Shown here in pieces: positions 50,342 to 57,101 of a stretch of 64,000 nucleotides of DNA. Under the pieces are notes generated by a model that was given only the letters and a program-made list of their open reading frames with translations, was not told the origin of the DNA and searched no databases. The stretch is from Alphaproteobacteria bacterium (GTDB lineage Bacteria > Pseudomonadota > Alphaproteobacteria > Geminicoccales > Geminicoccaceae), in the NCBI GenBank assembly GCA_026990035.1, contig JALSIM010000010.1, forward strand, positions 26,948 through 90,947. The letters run 5' to 3'. How positions within the stretch are numbered: position 1 is the first letter of the stretch; each line of letters begins with the position of its first letter. The position numbers and the translations under genes are program-made.

Positions 50342-50404
50342 GTCAACATCTCGTTGACCGCGCGTCAACCAACATGGTGTTGACAGGCTCAACAAACTGT
50401 TGAG
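50342..50404. promoter_or_regulatory. Right operator region (OR-like), three repressor sites and cro promoter
   Basis: Three 17-base sites: 50342-50358 (GTCAAC-N5-GTTGAC), 50368-50384 (ACCAACA-TGG-TGTTGAC) and 50388-50404 (CTCAACA-AAC-TGTTGAG, perfect arms), with centres at 50350, 50376 and 50396. A consensus TTGACA (50380-50385) drives cro rightward, and the third site fills the promoter spacer exactly as site 1 does at the left operator. Confidence 0.85.
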
Positions 50405-50417
50405 AATGCGATGCGCC

Positions 50418-50651
50418 ATGAAACTGGACTCATACCTGCGTCTGCATGAGATGTCAGAGCGGCGCTTTGCCGAGTTGCTGGGCGTGTCGTTCCAAGCGGT
50501 GAACAATTATCGCCGCGGCCTCCGCATTCCCGCACCACCGATCATGCGCCGCATTTACGAGACCACCGGCGGCGCCGTGACGCCAGCCGACTTCCTCGGG
50601 CTTAAGCCGCTTGGCGAGAGCGAAATGCAGGAGGCTTCCCATGCCTCCTGA
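50418..50651 (+). CDS. Cro-like HTH regulator
   Basis: A 77-residue protein with a helix-turn-helix (RRFAELLGVSFQAVNNYRRGLRIPAPPIMRRIYETTGGAVTPADF), of the YdaS/Cro type. It is the first gene right of the operators and divergent from cI, so it is the expected lytic-switch repressor. The ATG at 50418 is chosen because an in-frame ATG at 50406 lies inside the predicted promoter. Confidence 0.83.
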   Translation: MKLDSYLRLHEMSERRFAELLGVSFQAVNNYRRGLRIPAPPIMRRIYETTGGAVTPADFLGLKPLGESEMQEASHAS

Positions 50652-51126
50652 CTGCCACGGTGCGGGGGAACGCGCATCGTCAGTCCGCGGTGCCGCGGCC
50701 GTGGATCTCGACGCGGTGCTGCGCCGGGAGCTGTGCCTGCAGGTGGGAAGAGCGCGGCGCTTTTCCTGCGAGGAGCTCGGCGACGCCCTGGAGGTGGCGC
50801 CCCGCCGGATCAAGGCGATCCGCGACGGCGAGCAGCGCGCGGGCCTCGACCTCGGGCTCCGCATCGCGGCGCTGCTCGGGCCGGGATCGCTCAACCGGCT
50901 GCTGCTCGCGGTCGGCTACGTCGCCCGGCCCGTGGAGGACGAGGACGGGGAGGCGGCGGCGTGGGCGCTCCTGGGCGAACTCGGGCGCGAGGTGGCGAGC
51001 CTCAGCGACGCGCTGGCCGACGGCCGGATCGACCACCGGGAGAGGGCGAAACTCGCCCGGGAGCTGCAGGAACTCGTCGGGAAGGTGGCGAGCGTGGCGG
51101 TGAGGATGGAACGCGAGCAGCCATGA
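50641..51126 (+). CDS. CII-like phage regulatory protein
   Basis: A 161-residue protein. The middle (about 30-85: RRFSCEELGDALEVAPRRIKAIRDGEQRAGLDLGLRIAALLGPGSLNRLLLAVGY) looks like a helix-turn-helix DNA-binding region, and the C-terminal helix (ADGRIDHRERAKLARELQELVGKVASV) resembles the tail of phage CII/CP76-type regulators. Its position after cro agrees. The frame is open earlier; the ATG at 50641 overlaps cro by 11 bases. Confidence 0.6.
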   Translation: MPPDCHGAGERASSVRGAAAVDLDAVLRRELCLQVGRARRFSCEELGDALEVAPRRIKAIRDGEQRAGLDLGLRIAALLGPGSLNRLLLAVGYVARPVEDEDGEAAAWALLGELGREVASLSDALADGRIDHRERAKLARELQELVGKVASVAVRMEREQP

Positions 51127-51311
51127 AAGACGAGAGCCGAGGCGACATCGAGACGCTGCTGAAAGCCGCCCAACGGGCGGTGACGGCGGCCCGTCGGGTG
51201 CTGCGCGGGTCGAAAGTCGAGGACGACGAGCAGTTGCTCGTCAGGGCACTCAGTCTTGCCCTGGATGCATCGATGCCGCGCTCGGAGCGCAGGGAGTGGT
51301 ATCTCGAATGA
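51123..51311 (+). CDS. Hypothetical small phage protein
   Basis: A 62-residue helical, charged protein (IETLLKAAQRAVTAARRVLRGSKVEDDEQLL). Start overlaps the CII-like stop (ATGA) and its stop overlaps the next gene (ATGA). No family recognised. Confidence 0.6.
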   Translation: MKDESRGDIETLLKAAQRAVTAARRVLRGSKVEDDEQLLVRALSLALDASMPRSERREWYLE

Positions 51312-51517
51312 CCGGTCGTCCGAGTTCCGTCCGTCTCTGCTGCCCGAACTGCGGGGCGCGCATCCGGCTGGAAGTCGAGAGGCTCCCCGCGTCTGCGGAC
51401 GCCGCAGAGCCCGGTGTCGGGGAGGCTCGTCCCCGCTGGATGCGTTTCGCGAGCAAGCGGGAGCTCGGCCTGCAGCGTTTCTGGCTGCGCTACTTCCCGC
51501 CGCTTCCCTGGAGGTAG
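51308..51517 (+). CDS. Small zinc-ribbon-like phage protein
   Basis: A 69-residue protein with one CPNCGARI knuckle (about 11-18). Only one CxxC pair is present, so metal binding would need a partner or dimer. It is coupled to the preceding gene by ATGA. Confidence 0.6.
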   Translation: MTGRPSSVRLCCPNCGARIRLEVERLPASADAAEPGVGEARPRWMRFASKRELGLQRFWLRYFPPLPWR

Positions 51518-51526
51518 GTTTCGAAG

Positions 51527-51787
51527 ATGGGTGCGAAGATGACGACCGACGACGTGCTGCGGCTCGTGCTGGCGAATGTGGTCGCGGAACCCCGCCCGGG
51601 ACACCCCGGCCTGCGCGTCCTGCTGGAGAACGCCCGCATTGCCGAGAAGGACGGCCGCCCGGGACCGATCGAGGCCGACCGGGTGACCGTCCTGGTCGAT
51701 GTCGAGGGAAAGACCCTGCGGTTCGACTTCGAGCCGTTCAATCCGTTCCGCTCGACCCGTCCTTTTTCGATGCGTGTGGAGGAGTGA
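51527..51787 (+). CDS. Hypothetical small phage protein
   Basis: An 86-residue protein not recognised; the C-terminal half (ADRVTVLVDVEGKTLRFDFEPFNPF) predicts beta strands. It is the last rightward gene before an oppositely oriented gene whose 3' end overlaps it by 50 bases. Confidence 0.55.
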   Translation: MGAKMTTDDVLRLVLANVVAEPRPGHPGLRVLLENARIAEKDGRPGPIEADRVTVLVDVEGKTLRFDFEPFNPFRSTRPFSMRVEE

Positions 51788-52046
51788 GCGGACCGATGTC
51801 GGGCACGTTCCTCGGGTCGAGAGCCTTGGCGACGACGCCCATCACCCGCTCGACGATAGCGTTGACCGACTCGGACCGGATGTCGACCGGATGGTGCATG
51901 TGGTCACGACGCGGCTCGACCTCGACAAGGAATGCAATTTCGGCCCGTCCGTGTTCGCCATCCCATACGATGGTGCCGGCGATCTGGTCCCGGTCGCGTT
52001 CCGAGCTCCGGCCGATTCTCAGATCGCGTACCTCGAACCTGGACAT
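51738..52046 (-). CDS. Hypothetical protein on the antisense strand
   Basis: A 102-residue protein (MSRFEVRDLRIGRSSERDRD at its start) with a strand-rich middle (QIAGTIVWDGEHGRAEIAFLVEVE). A GGAGGA at 52059-52054, 7 bases before the ATG, supports translation. It runs against the rightward operon and overlaps the preceding gene tail-to-tail, so expression would give antisense RNA to it. No family recognised. Confidence 0.55.
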   Translation of the reverse strand: MSRFEVRDLRIGRSSERDRDQIAGTIVWDGEHGRAEIAFLVEVEPRRDHMHHPVDIRSESVNAIVERVMGVVAKALDPRNVPDIGPLTPPHASKKDGSSGTD

Positions 52047-52298
52047 CACGAGTTCCTCCGGTGGTGTGGTTGCGCACTCCCATCATACCGGAGGTGCGGC
52101 CGGGCGTCGCGTCACCCGCCCGGCCGCGTTCCTTTTCCGCGCCCCGTCCCCGAGCCGGTCCGCGCGGCCGGTTCCGGGCCGCGGCGCCTCATCCCGGAGC
52201 CGCCTGTCGGCGGCGCCGCGGCGCATGTGTGATGCCTCCCTGATCGGACTCGCCCGGCGGGCCGCGCGCCCGTCGGGCATCCTTTTCCGGGTGGAACC
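52047..52298. other. 252-base gap without a supported gene
   Basis: It begins with the 5' region of the antisense gene and is very GC-rich to the next start. Frames through it look like shadows without ribosome sites. A promoter for the following rightward genes is expected here, but no consensus pair is convincing. Confidence 0.4.
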
Positions 52299-52580
52299 AT
52301 GAGCGGGCGGAAGCGCACGGACGGCTGTACCGGCGTGCCCGACATCGCGTGGCACTGCTGCGAGCTCCACGACGCCAGGTACCGCGGGATTCTGCGCGAC
52401 GTTCCGGACCGGAAGGCGGCAGACGACGCCTTTTTCGACTGCCTCATGGGCATGGGCCGCCGCGACGAGTGGTACTGGCGCCCGTTCTGGTGGGCGATCG
52501 CGTGGGGGTTCTGGGCCGGCGTGCGGATCTTCGGCGCCCGCGCCTGGCGCGAGGGGCGGGCGTTTCTCAGGAAGGAGTGA
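52299..52580 (+). CDS. Small phage protein with CC..HD motif (phospholipase A2-like) and membrane segment
   Basis: A 93-residue protein. Residues 9-28 (GCTGVPDIAWHCCELHDARY) carry the CC-x2-HD-x2-Y arrangement that resembles the metal and catalytic His/Asp region of secreted phospholipase A2. The C-terminal part (about 58-83) is Trp-rich and hydrophobic (WWAIAWGFWAGVRIFG), compatible with membrane contact. It lies just before the lysis genes, so a role in membrane damage is possible but is inference; the calcium loop of true phospholipases is not evident. Confidence 0.65.
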   Translation: MSGRKRTDGCTGVPDIAWHCCELHDARYRGILRDVPDRKAADDAFFDCLMGMGRRDEWYWRPFWWAIAWGFWAGVRIFGARAWREGRAFLRKE

Positions 52581-52585
52581 CGGCG

Positions 52586-52903
52586 ATGAAGCTGGAGCGG
52601 GACAAGGCGAAGCTGCTCAAGAGCTATTTCGAGCGCATCCGCTCGATGGAGGAGGAGCGGAGGAAGGCCTCTTCCGACATCTCGGAAGAGTGGAAAGCCA
52701 TCAAGGACAGCGGTTTCGACGTCAAGGCGGCGCGCGAGGCCTACCGGCGGCTCTACAAGCTCGATCAGGACGTCCGCGACGCGGCCGACGTCTACGAGGA
52801 GGTCCTCGGCAAGACGCCGTTGGAGGCCGCAATCGAATCGATCACGATCAAGAGCGGCGACAGCGAGGTCGAGCCCGAGCGTGCAGACATGGAGGCCGCG
52901 TGA
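52586..52903 (+). CDS. GapR-like (DUF2312) DNA-binding protein
   Basis: A 105-residue protein matching the GapR/DUF2312 family at about 8-70: KLLKSYFERIRSMEEERRKASSDISEEWKAIKDSGFDVKAAREAYRRLYKL. GapR of alphaproteobacteria clamps overtwisted, AT-rich DNA and helps replication. The C-terminal 35 residues are an extra acidic tail. A phage copy may act on phage replication or nucleoid structure; that is inference. Confidence 0.8.
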   Translation: MKLERDKAKLLKSYFERIRSMEEERRKASSDISEEWKAIKDSGFDVKAAREAYRRLYKLDQDVRDAADVYEEVLGKTPLEAAIESITIKSGDSEVEPERADMEAA

Positions 52904-53142
52904 TGCGCGCCGGCCTCCGCAGGGCCATGCCGTTCGCCCTGCTGCTGCTCGCCGGCTGCACGCAGCTGCGGCCTGTGATCGATCAGGGGATCGAGGCGAG
53001 GCGGCAGATGAACGACGAGCAGGCGCGGCTGACGGTCGTCGCCCTCTGTGACATTGCCGTCGGCAGCTACTGGCGCGTGCTCTCGGAGGAACAGCGGGCT
53101 CTCGTCGACCGCGTGTGCGGCGGCGGCGTGAGCGGACAGTGA
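52903..53142 (+). CDS. Small lipoprotein (possible spanin component)
   Basis: A 79-residue exported protein: signal AMPFALLLLAGC ends in a lipobox, so the mature lipoprotein is about 60 residues. It starts on the preceding stop (TGATG) and precedes the lysozyme and holin candidates. Size and position would suit an outer-membrane spanin, but it lacks the Pro-rich body typical of Rz1, so this is only a possibility. Confidence 0.65.
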   Translation: MRAGLRRAMPFALLLLAGCTQLRPVIDQGIEARRQMNDEQARLTVVALCDIAVGSYWRVLSEEQRALVDRVCGGGVSGQ

Positions 53143-53167
53143 ACCGCATCGGTCGGGGAGATGAGAA

Positions 53168-53473
53168 ATGCGGACGACGGAACGGACGCGCGCGGTCGAT
53201 CCGATCGCCCTGTCGCGGCTGCCGGACGAGGCGCTCGCGACCGAGATCGCCACGGCGCTCAACGCCGTGCGAGCGTATGACCCGAAGTTCCGCGACCACA
53301 GCAGCCATGTCGAGCGGGAATACGTGACGGCGAGACTCTGTCGCGACAGGAACGGAAGCCCGCTGCTCGCAGTTCAGGTGCGCCGCGTCGAGACCTCGAT
53401 GCATCACATCGTCGGCGCCCAGATCCGGGCGATGTGGCCAGGCCTCGCTTACGTCGCGGACGTGCGGTGGTGA
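53168..53473 (+). CDS. Hypothetical phage protein
   Basis: A 101-residue protein not recognised (RLPDEALATEIATALNAVRAYDPKF and AVQVRRVETSMHHIVGAQIRAMWPG regions). Its stop overlaps the GTG start of the lysozyme gene, placing it in the lysis operon. Confidence 0.6.
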   Translation: MRTTERTRAVDPIALSRLPDEALATEIATALNAVRAYDPKFRDHSSHVEREYVTARLCRDRNGSPLLAVQVRRVETSMHHIVGAQIRAMWPGLAYVADVRW

Positions 53474-53994
53474 CGCACGGCCGTGACGGCGCCGCGCTGG
53501 CCCTCGCCGCCGAGCTCGTCCGCCGGCACGAGGGCCTGCGGCTGCGCGTCTATGACGACGCGACCGGTCTGGAGATCCGTCCGGGCACGATCGTGCGCGG
53601 GCGCCCGACCATCGGCTGGGGGCGCAACCTCCTCGATCCCGGCATCACCGAAGCCGAGGCGGACGCCATGCTGGAGGCGGACCTGCGGCGGGCGAAATGG
53701 ACCGCCGAGGCATTCGCCGGCGATGCGTGGGCATGGCTGGACGACAGGCGCAGGGCGGCCGTGATCGACATGGCCTTCAATCTCGGTGGGCGGATCTTCC
53801 GGTTCGTCCGCATGCGCGAGGCTCTGGCGCGCGGCGACTACCCCACTGCCGCCCGCGAAATGCTGGATTCCCGCTGGGCGCGGCAGATCGGGCGCCGGGC
53901 GGAGACCCTGGCCAGGATCATGCGCGGCGATGCCGGCGGCGCGGTCGCCTGGGCGACCGGCACCGGAGCCGCGATCACGAGGAGGGGGCAATGA
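53470..53994 (+). CDS. Phage lysozyme (T4-type muramidase)
   Basis: A 174-residue glycoside hydrolase family 24 endolysin. The catalytic Glu is in RRHEGLRLRVYDDATG and the pattern continues TIGWGRNL, RRAAVIDMAFNLGG and SRWARQIGRRAETLARIMRGD. No signal peptide is seen, so it needs a holin for release. The GTG at 53470 (GTGA overlap) is chosen; an earlier GTG is also in frame. Confidence 0.92.
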   Translation: MTHGRDGAALALAAELVRRHEGLRLRVYDDATGLEIRPGTIVRGRPTIGWGRNLLDPGITEAEADAMLEADLRRAKWTAEAFAGDAWAWLDDRRRAAVIDMAFNLGGRIFRFVRMREALARGDYPTAAREMLDSRWARQIGRRAETLARIMRGDAGGAVAWATGTGAAITRRGQ

Positions 53995-54155
53995 CCGAGC
54001 TCGTCACCCGCTATCTCCCGCCGCGGCTCGTGCAGGCTCTCGTCATGCTCGTGACGCTCTCGCTGCTGTTCGGTCCGGATCGTGTCTCGAGGTGGATCGA
54101 GGCGCTCGGCGCGACGGCGGCACTGCGCATCCTCGGCCTTGAGGCGGCGCCGTGA
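53991..54155 (+). CDS. Putative holin
   Basis: A 54-residue protein with one hydrophobic helix (about 11-28, LVQALVMLVTLSLLFGPD) and an amphipathic C-terminus. Position directly after the lysozyme with ATGA overlap suggests a holin. Family not identified. Confidence 0.6.
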   Translation: MTELVTRYLPPRLVQALVMLVTLSLLFGPDRVSRWIEALGATAALRILGLEAAP

Positions 54156-54676
54156 GGATCGTCGGCATCGATCCGGGCGTGACCGGCGCGATCGCGTGCA
54201 TCGAGACGCGGGGCCCCCGCGTCGTCGGCGCGTTCGACATGCAGGTGGTCGACATCGACCGCAGCATGGCGGTGGTCGACGAGGACTGGCTCATCAACAC
54301 GATCACCGAATGGAACGTCGACGCCGTCGCCGTCGAGCGGCAGGGGCCGATCTACGACCCGAAGCGCGGCCGGCTGATGGGGGGATCGAGCGTCGCGAAG
54401 CTCGGGATGGTCACGGGCTCGATCATCGCGATCTGCCGGCTCGCCGGCCGCCCGATGCACTATCTCACACCGGGCAGCTGGAAGACGACGCTGGCGCTGG
54501 CCGGGAAGCCGAAGGACCGGGCGCTCGACCGCGCCCGGGCACTTTTCCCGGAGCACGACCTTTTCCGCCACGGGCGTGGCGACGGCCCGAAGACGCTCGC
54601 CGTCGCGCGTGCCGAGGCCGCGCTCATCGCCTGGGCGCTGTGGCTGAGGGTCTTCGCGCAGCGGGTGGCTGCATGA
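54152..54676 (+). CDS. RuvC-like Holliday junction resolvase
   Basis: A 174-residue RNase-H-fold nuclease. D7 in VGIDPGVTGAIACI and E62 in VAVERQGP are the first catalytic acids, with the terminal acidic position in AVARAEAALIAWAL. It should resolve branched phage DNA before packaging. The GTG start overlaps the preceding stop. Confidence 0.88.
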   Translation: MRIVGIDPGVTGAIACIETRGPRVVGAFDMQVVDIDRSMAVVDEDWLINTITEWNVDAVAVERQGPIYDPKRGRLMGGSSVAKLGMVTGSIIAICRLAGRPMHYLTPGSWKTTLALAGKPKDRALDRARALFPEHDLFRHGRGDGPKTLAVARAEAALIAWALWLRVFAQRVAA

Positions 54677-54677
54677 C

Positions 54678-55583
54678 ATGCTCGTCTTCTGGGACGTCCG
54701 CGAGGTCACGGCAGACGCGCTGCTCCGGCGGCTCGGGAAACTGCCGGACGTCGTGCTCGGATCCCCACCATGCCAGGACGCCAGCACCGCCAATCCCGGC
54801 GGGCGCGGGGTGGACGGAAAGCGCACGGGTCTGTCCTGGGAAGCCGCACGCATCATCCGCGAGGTCAGACCTGTTTGGTTCGCGCTTGAGAACGTTGCTG
54901 GGCTCCGCCATCGCGGGGTCGAGAGGCTGTGCCTACGGCTGGAGGCCGCTTCGTACGCCGTCGAACTGCTGGAGATCGGTGCGGATTGTGTGGGCGCTCC
55001 ACACAGACGGCGAAGGATCTTTGTTCTCGGCGCGCGAACCGATGCTGCCAACCCCGACGGCGTCGGCGAGCCGCAGCCGTGGCAACCGTTCGAACGGCGG
55101 TCGGCACCTGCCAGAGCTGGTCAGACGGATGCTCCCCACCGTGACAGCAAGCGACGCGCGCCTTTCTGGATCACGCAACGCGCCGGGCTCAAAGGCCAAC
55201 GCGGGAACGAGTCTGTCGGATCTCGTCTCGACTGGGGCGAGCTCGGGGCGCTGCTCGACGCATGGCGACACTGGAACCCGCATCTCCATCCTCTGTGCCC
55301 TGGCGTGGTGGATGCTTGGCTTGCCATGCCGCACCGCGAGCGCCTGCGATGGGTGTCAGCGCTCGGAGACAGCGTGATGCCGGCGATCACCGGCCCGATA
55401 TGTCGCGTGATGCGTCGCCTGTGCGGCGGGGCGACCGCGATCGAACTGTTCGCCGGCGCTGTAGGCGGCTGGTCGCTGGGAGCACGTGAAGCGGGAATCG
55501 ACGTGGTGGCCATTGCCGAGGCCGATCGCTGGCGCGTCGCGCGTTACATGGACCTCCATGGTCATCGTGTGAGGGCTGCGTGA
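54678..55583 (+). CDS. Circularly permuted DNA cytosine-5 methyltransferase
   Basis: A 301-residue C5 methyltransferase with permuted motif order. It opens at motif III/IV (VLGSPPCQDAS, catalytic C32), then motif VI (FALENVAGL, E71), motif VIII (GAPHRRRRIFVLG, about 106-118), a target-recognition region, and motif X (ALGDSVMPAI, about 228-237). The SAM-binding motif I (AIELFAGAVGGWSLGA, about 254-269) and the following motif II come last, at the C-terminus. Start and stop touch neighbouring genes, so the order is not an assembly truncation. Between 55042 and 55228 another frame encodes a methyltransferase-like segment (see findings). Confidence 0.85.
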   Translation: MLVFWDVREVTADALLRRLGKLPDVVLGSPPCQDASTANPGGRGVDGKRTGLSWEAARIIREVRPVWFALENVAGLRHRGVERLCLRLEAASYAVELLEIGADCVGAPHRRRRIFVLGARTDAANPDGVGEPQPWQPFERRSAPARAGQTDAPHRDSKRRAPFWITQRAGLKGQRGNESVGSRLDWGELGALLDAWRHWNPHLHPLCPGVVDAWLAMPHRERLRWVSALGDSVMPAITGPICRVMRRLCGGATAIELFAGAVGGWSLGAREAGIDVVAIAEADRWRVARYMDLHGHRVRAA

Positions 55584-56122
55584 TGGACTGGTTCCGTTGT
55601 CCGGTTGGTCTCACTCGGGACGTCAGACTCTGGATCGTGGCCAAACGTGCCGGAGTGCATCGCGGATGCGCTTTTGCGGCGTGGATCGCGGTCCTCGAGC
55701 ACGCCTGCCAGCGGGATCACGACGGGTACGTGGGTGATCTGTCGACGGCCCGTCTGGCAGAGGCAGTCGATATCCCGATCGACAAAGCAGAGCAGCTGCT
55801 CAGGGGCTTTTACGAAAAAGGACTGCTCAGAAACGGATACGTCAGAGAGTGGGAGGAGAAATACAAAAAACCTGTCTCCTGGGATGATCGGCTTGATCTG
55901 CCAAAACACACGTGGAGAAAGATAAGGCAGGATATCCTCCTTCGAGATGGGAGGCGCTGCAGATACTGCTGGTCGAACGTTGGACCATTCGAAATCGACC
56001 ACGTGATCCCCGTGTCTCGTGGCGGCGGAAGCGAGCCCGACAATCTCGTCGTCGCATGCAGGCTATGCAATCGCCGCAAGAAGGACCGCACACCATACGA
56101 ATGGCTGGCGAACAATGGCTGA
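55583..56122 (+). CDS. HNH endonuclease with N-terminal winged-helix-like domain
   Basis: A 179-residue protein. The N-terminal 95 residues (WFRCPVGLTRDVRLWIVAKRAGVHRGCAFAAWIAVLEHA onwards) look like the helical/winged-helix N-terminus of phage replication organisers. The C-terminal part (about 108-175) is an HNH nuclease: RDGRRCRYCWSNVGPFEIDHVIPVSRGG, then NLVVACRLCNRRKKDRTP with the zinc-binding CxxC pairs. Base composition is lower in GC than its neighbours. It starts on the methyltransferase stop (TGATG). Confidence 0.87.
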   Translation: MDWFRCPVGLTRDVRLWIVAKRAGVHRGCAFAAWIAVLEHACQRDHDGYVGDLSTARLAEAVDIPIDKAEQLLRGFYEKGLLRNGYVREWEEKYKKPVSWDDRLDLPKHTWRKIRQDILLRDGRRCRYCWSNVGPFEIDHVIPVSRGGGSEPDNLVVACRLCNRRKKDRTPYEWLANNG

Positions 56123-57101
56123 CTATCCGTTCCTCCCTCTGTGGACGGATGCCTACCTGGCGGACACGACGCACCTGACGACCGAGGAACACGGCGCGTA
56201 TCTGCTCCTCCTCATGGCCATGTGGCGAACCAAGCGGTGCCGCATTCCAGATGATGACGATCTGTTGGCGCGGATTACCCGGCTCGGGAAGCGGCGATGG
56301 CGGAGGGTGCGGAGCGTAATCGAGCCCTTCTTCACGATCCAGGATGGAACGTGGACGCAAGGGAGACTGCTCCAGGAGCGGATAGCCGTAGAAAGGCGGT
56401 CAGAAACGCAGAGGGCCAAGGCCCGGGCGCGCTGGTTGCGCGTTCGAGATGGCGACCCGCAAAAGTTTTGCGACGGACGGCAGCAAAGTTTTGCAATCGA
56501 CGGCTCCGAAACAGCCGATCAGTCCGAGGGAACTAACTCATTGAAAAGGCCCAATGTAGGCAATGCAGCGGCATCGGCGCGGCATGTACCGCGGGAATGC
56601 AATCCATACCCAGACTCAGAATCTACACCCCCCTCTCCCCTCACTTCGTTCGGGGATCTCCCCCCTGCTGGGGGCGACCATGCCTCCGCGCCTGGCGGCG
56701 CTCCGGCCGCGCCACAGGGGGGCGGGGAGGAGTTGCGCAAGCCCAAGCGGAAATCCGACCCGGCGCGTGGATCGCGTCTGCCGCCGGACTGGCAGCCCTC
56801 CGAGGACGATCTCCGCTTCGCCGCGGGGCTCGGCTTGACGCCCCCGGAAATCCGCATCGAGACCGAGAAGTTCCGCGACTACTGGGCCGCCCAGACCGGA
56901 CAGCGGGCCCGCAAGTGCGACTGGCGCGCCACCTGGCGGAACTGGTGCCGCAAGGCGGCCGACGATCTGCGCCGCAACCGCGCCCCGCCCGGCCAGCCCG
57001 GAAGCGTGCTGGAAGCCTACCGCATGGCGAGCGTACTGAACCCGGAGACCGAGGACGATGACCCCGTCGAGCATGGACCACTGCAGGCGCTGCCTCACTG
57101 A
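56115..57101 (+). CDS. DUF1376-domain phage replication-type protein
   Basis: A 328-residue protein. The N-terminal DUF1376 (MADYPFLPLWTDAYLADTTHLTTEEHGAYLLLLMAMWRT onward, to about 90) is common in phage replication regions. A Ser/Pro/Gly-rich linker (about 160-215) leads to a C-terminal domain (LPPDWQPSEDDLRFAAGLGLTPPEIRIETEKFRDYWAAQTGQRARKCDWRATWRNWCRKA) seen in replication initiator or helicase-loader-like proteins. The ATG at 56115 gives the family start and overlaps the HNH gene by 8 bases. Confidence 0.82.
   Translation: MADYPFLPLWTDAYLADTTHLTTEEHGAYLLLLMAMWRTKRCRIPDDDDLLARITRLGKRRWRRVRSVIEPFFTIQDGTWTQGRLLQERIAVERRSETQRAKARARWLRVRDGDPQKFCDGRQQSFAIDGSETADQSEGTNSLKRPNVGNAAASARHVPRECNPYPDSESTPPSPLTSFGDLPPAGGDHASAPGGAPAAPQGGGEELRKPKRKSDPARGSRLPPDWQPSEDDLRFAAGLGLTPPEIRIETEKFRDYWAAQTGQRARKCDWRATWRNWCRKAADDLRRNRAPPGQPGSVLEAYRMASVLNPETEDDDPVEHGPLQALPH

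Noticed and set aside
50342..50404. SOS boxes (GTTC-N7-GTTC) at the prophage promoters
   Set aside because: The GTTGAC/GTCAAC elements belong to the CI palindromes; none fits the LexA spacing seen at lexA.
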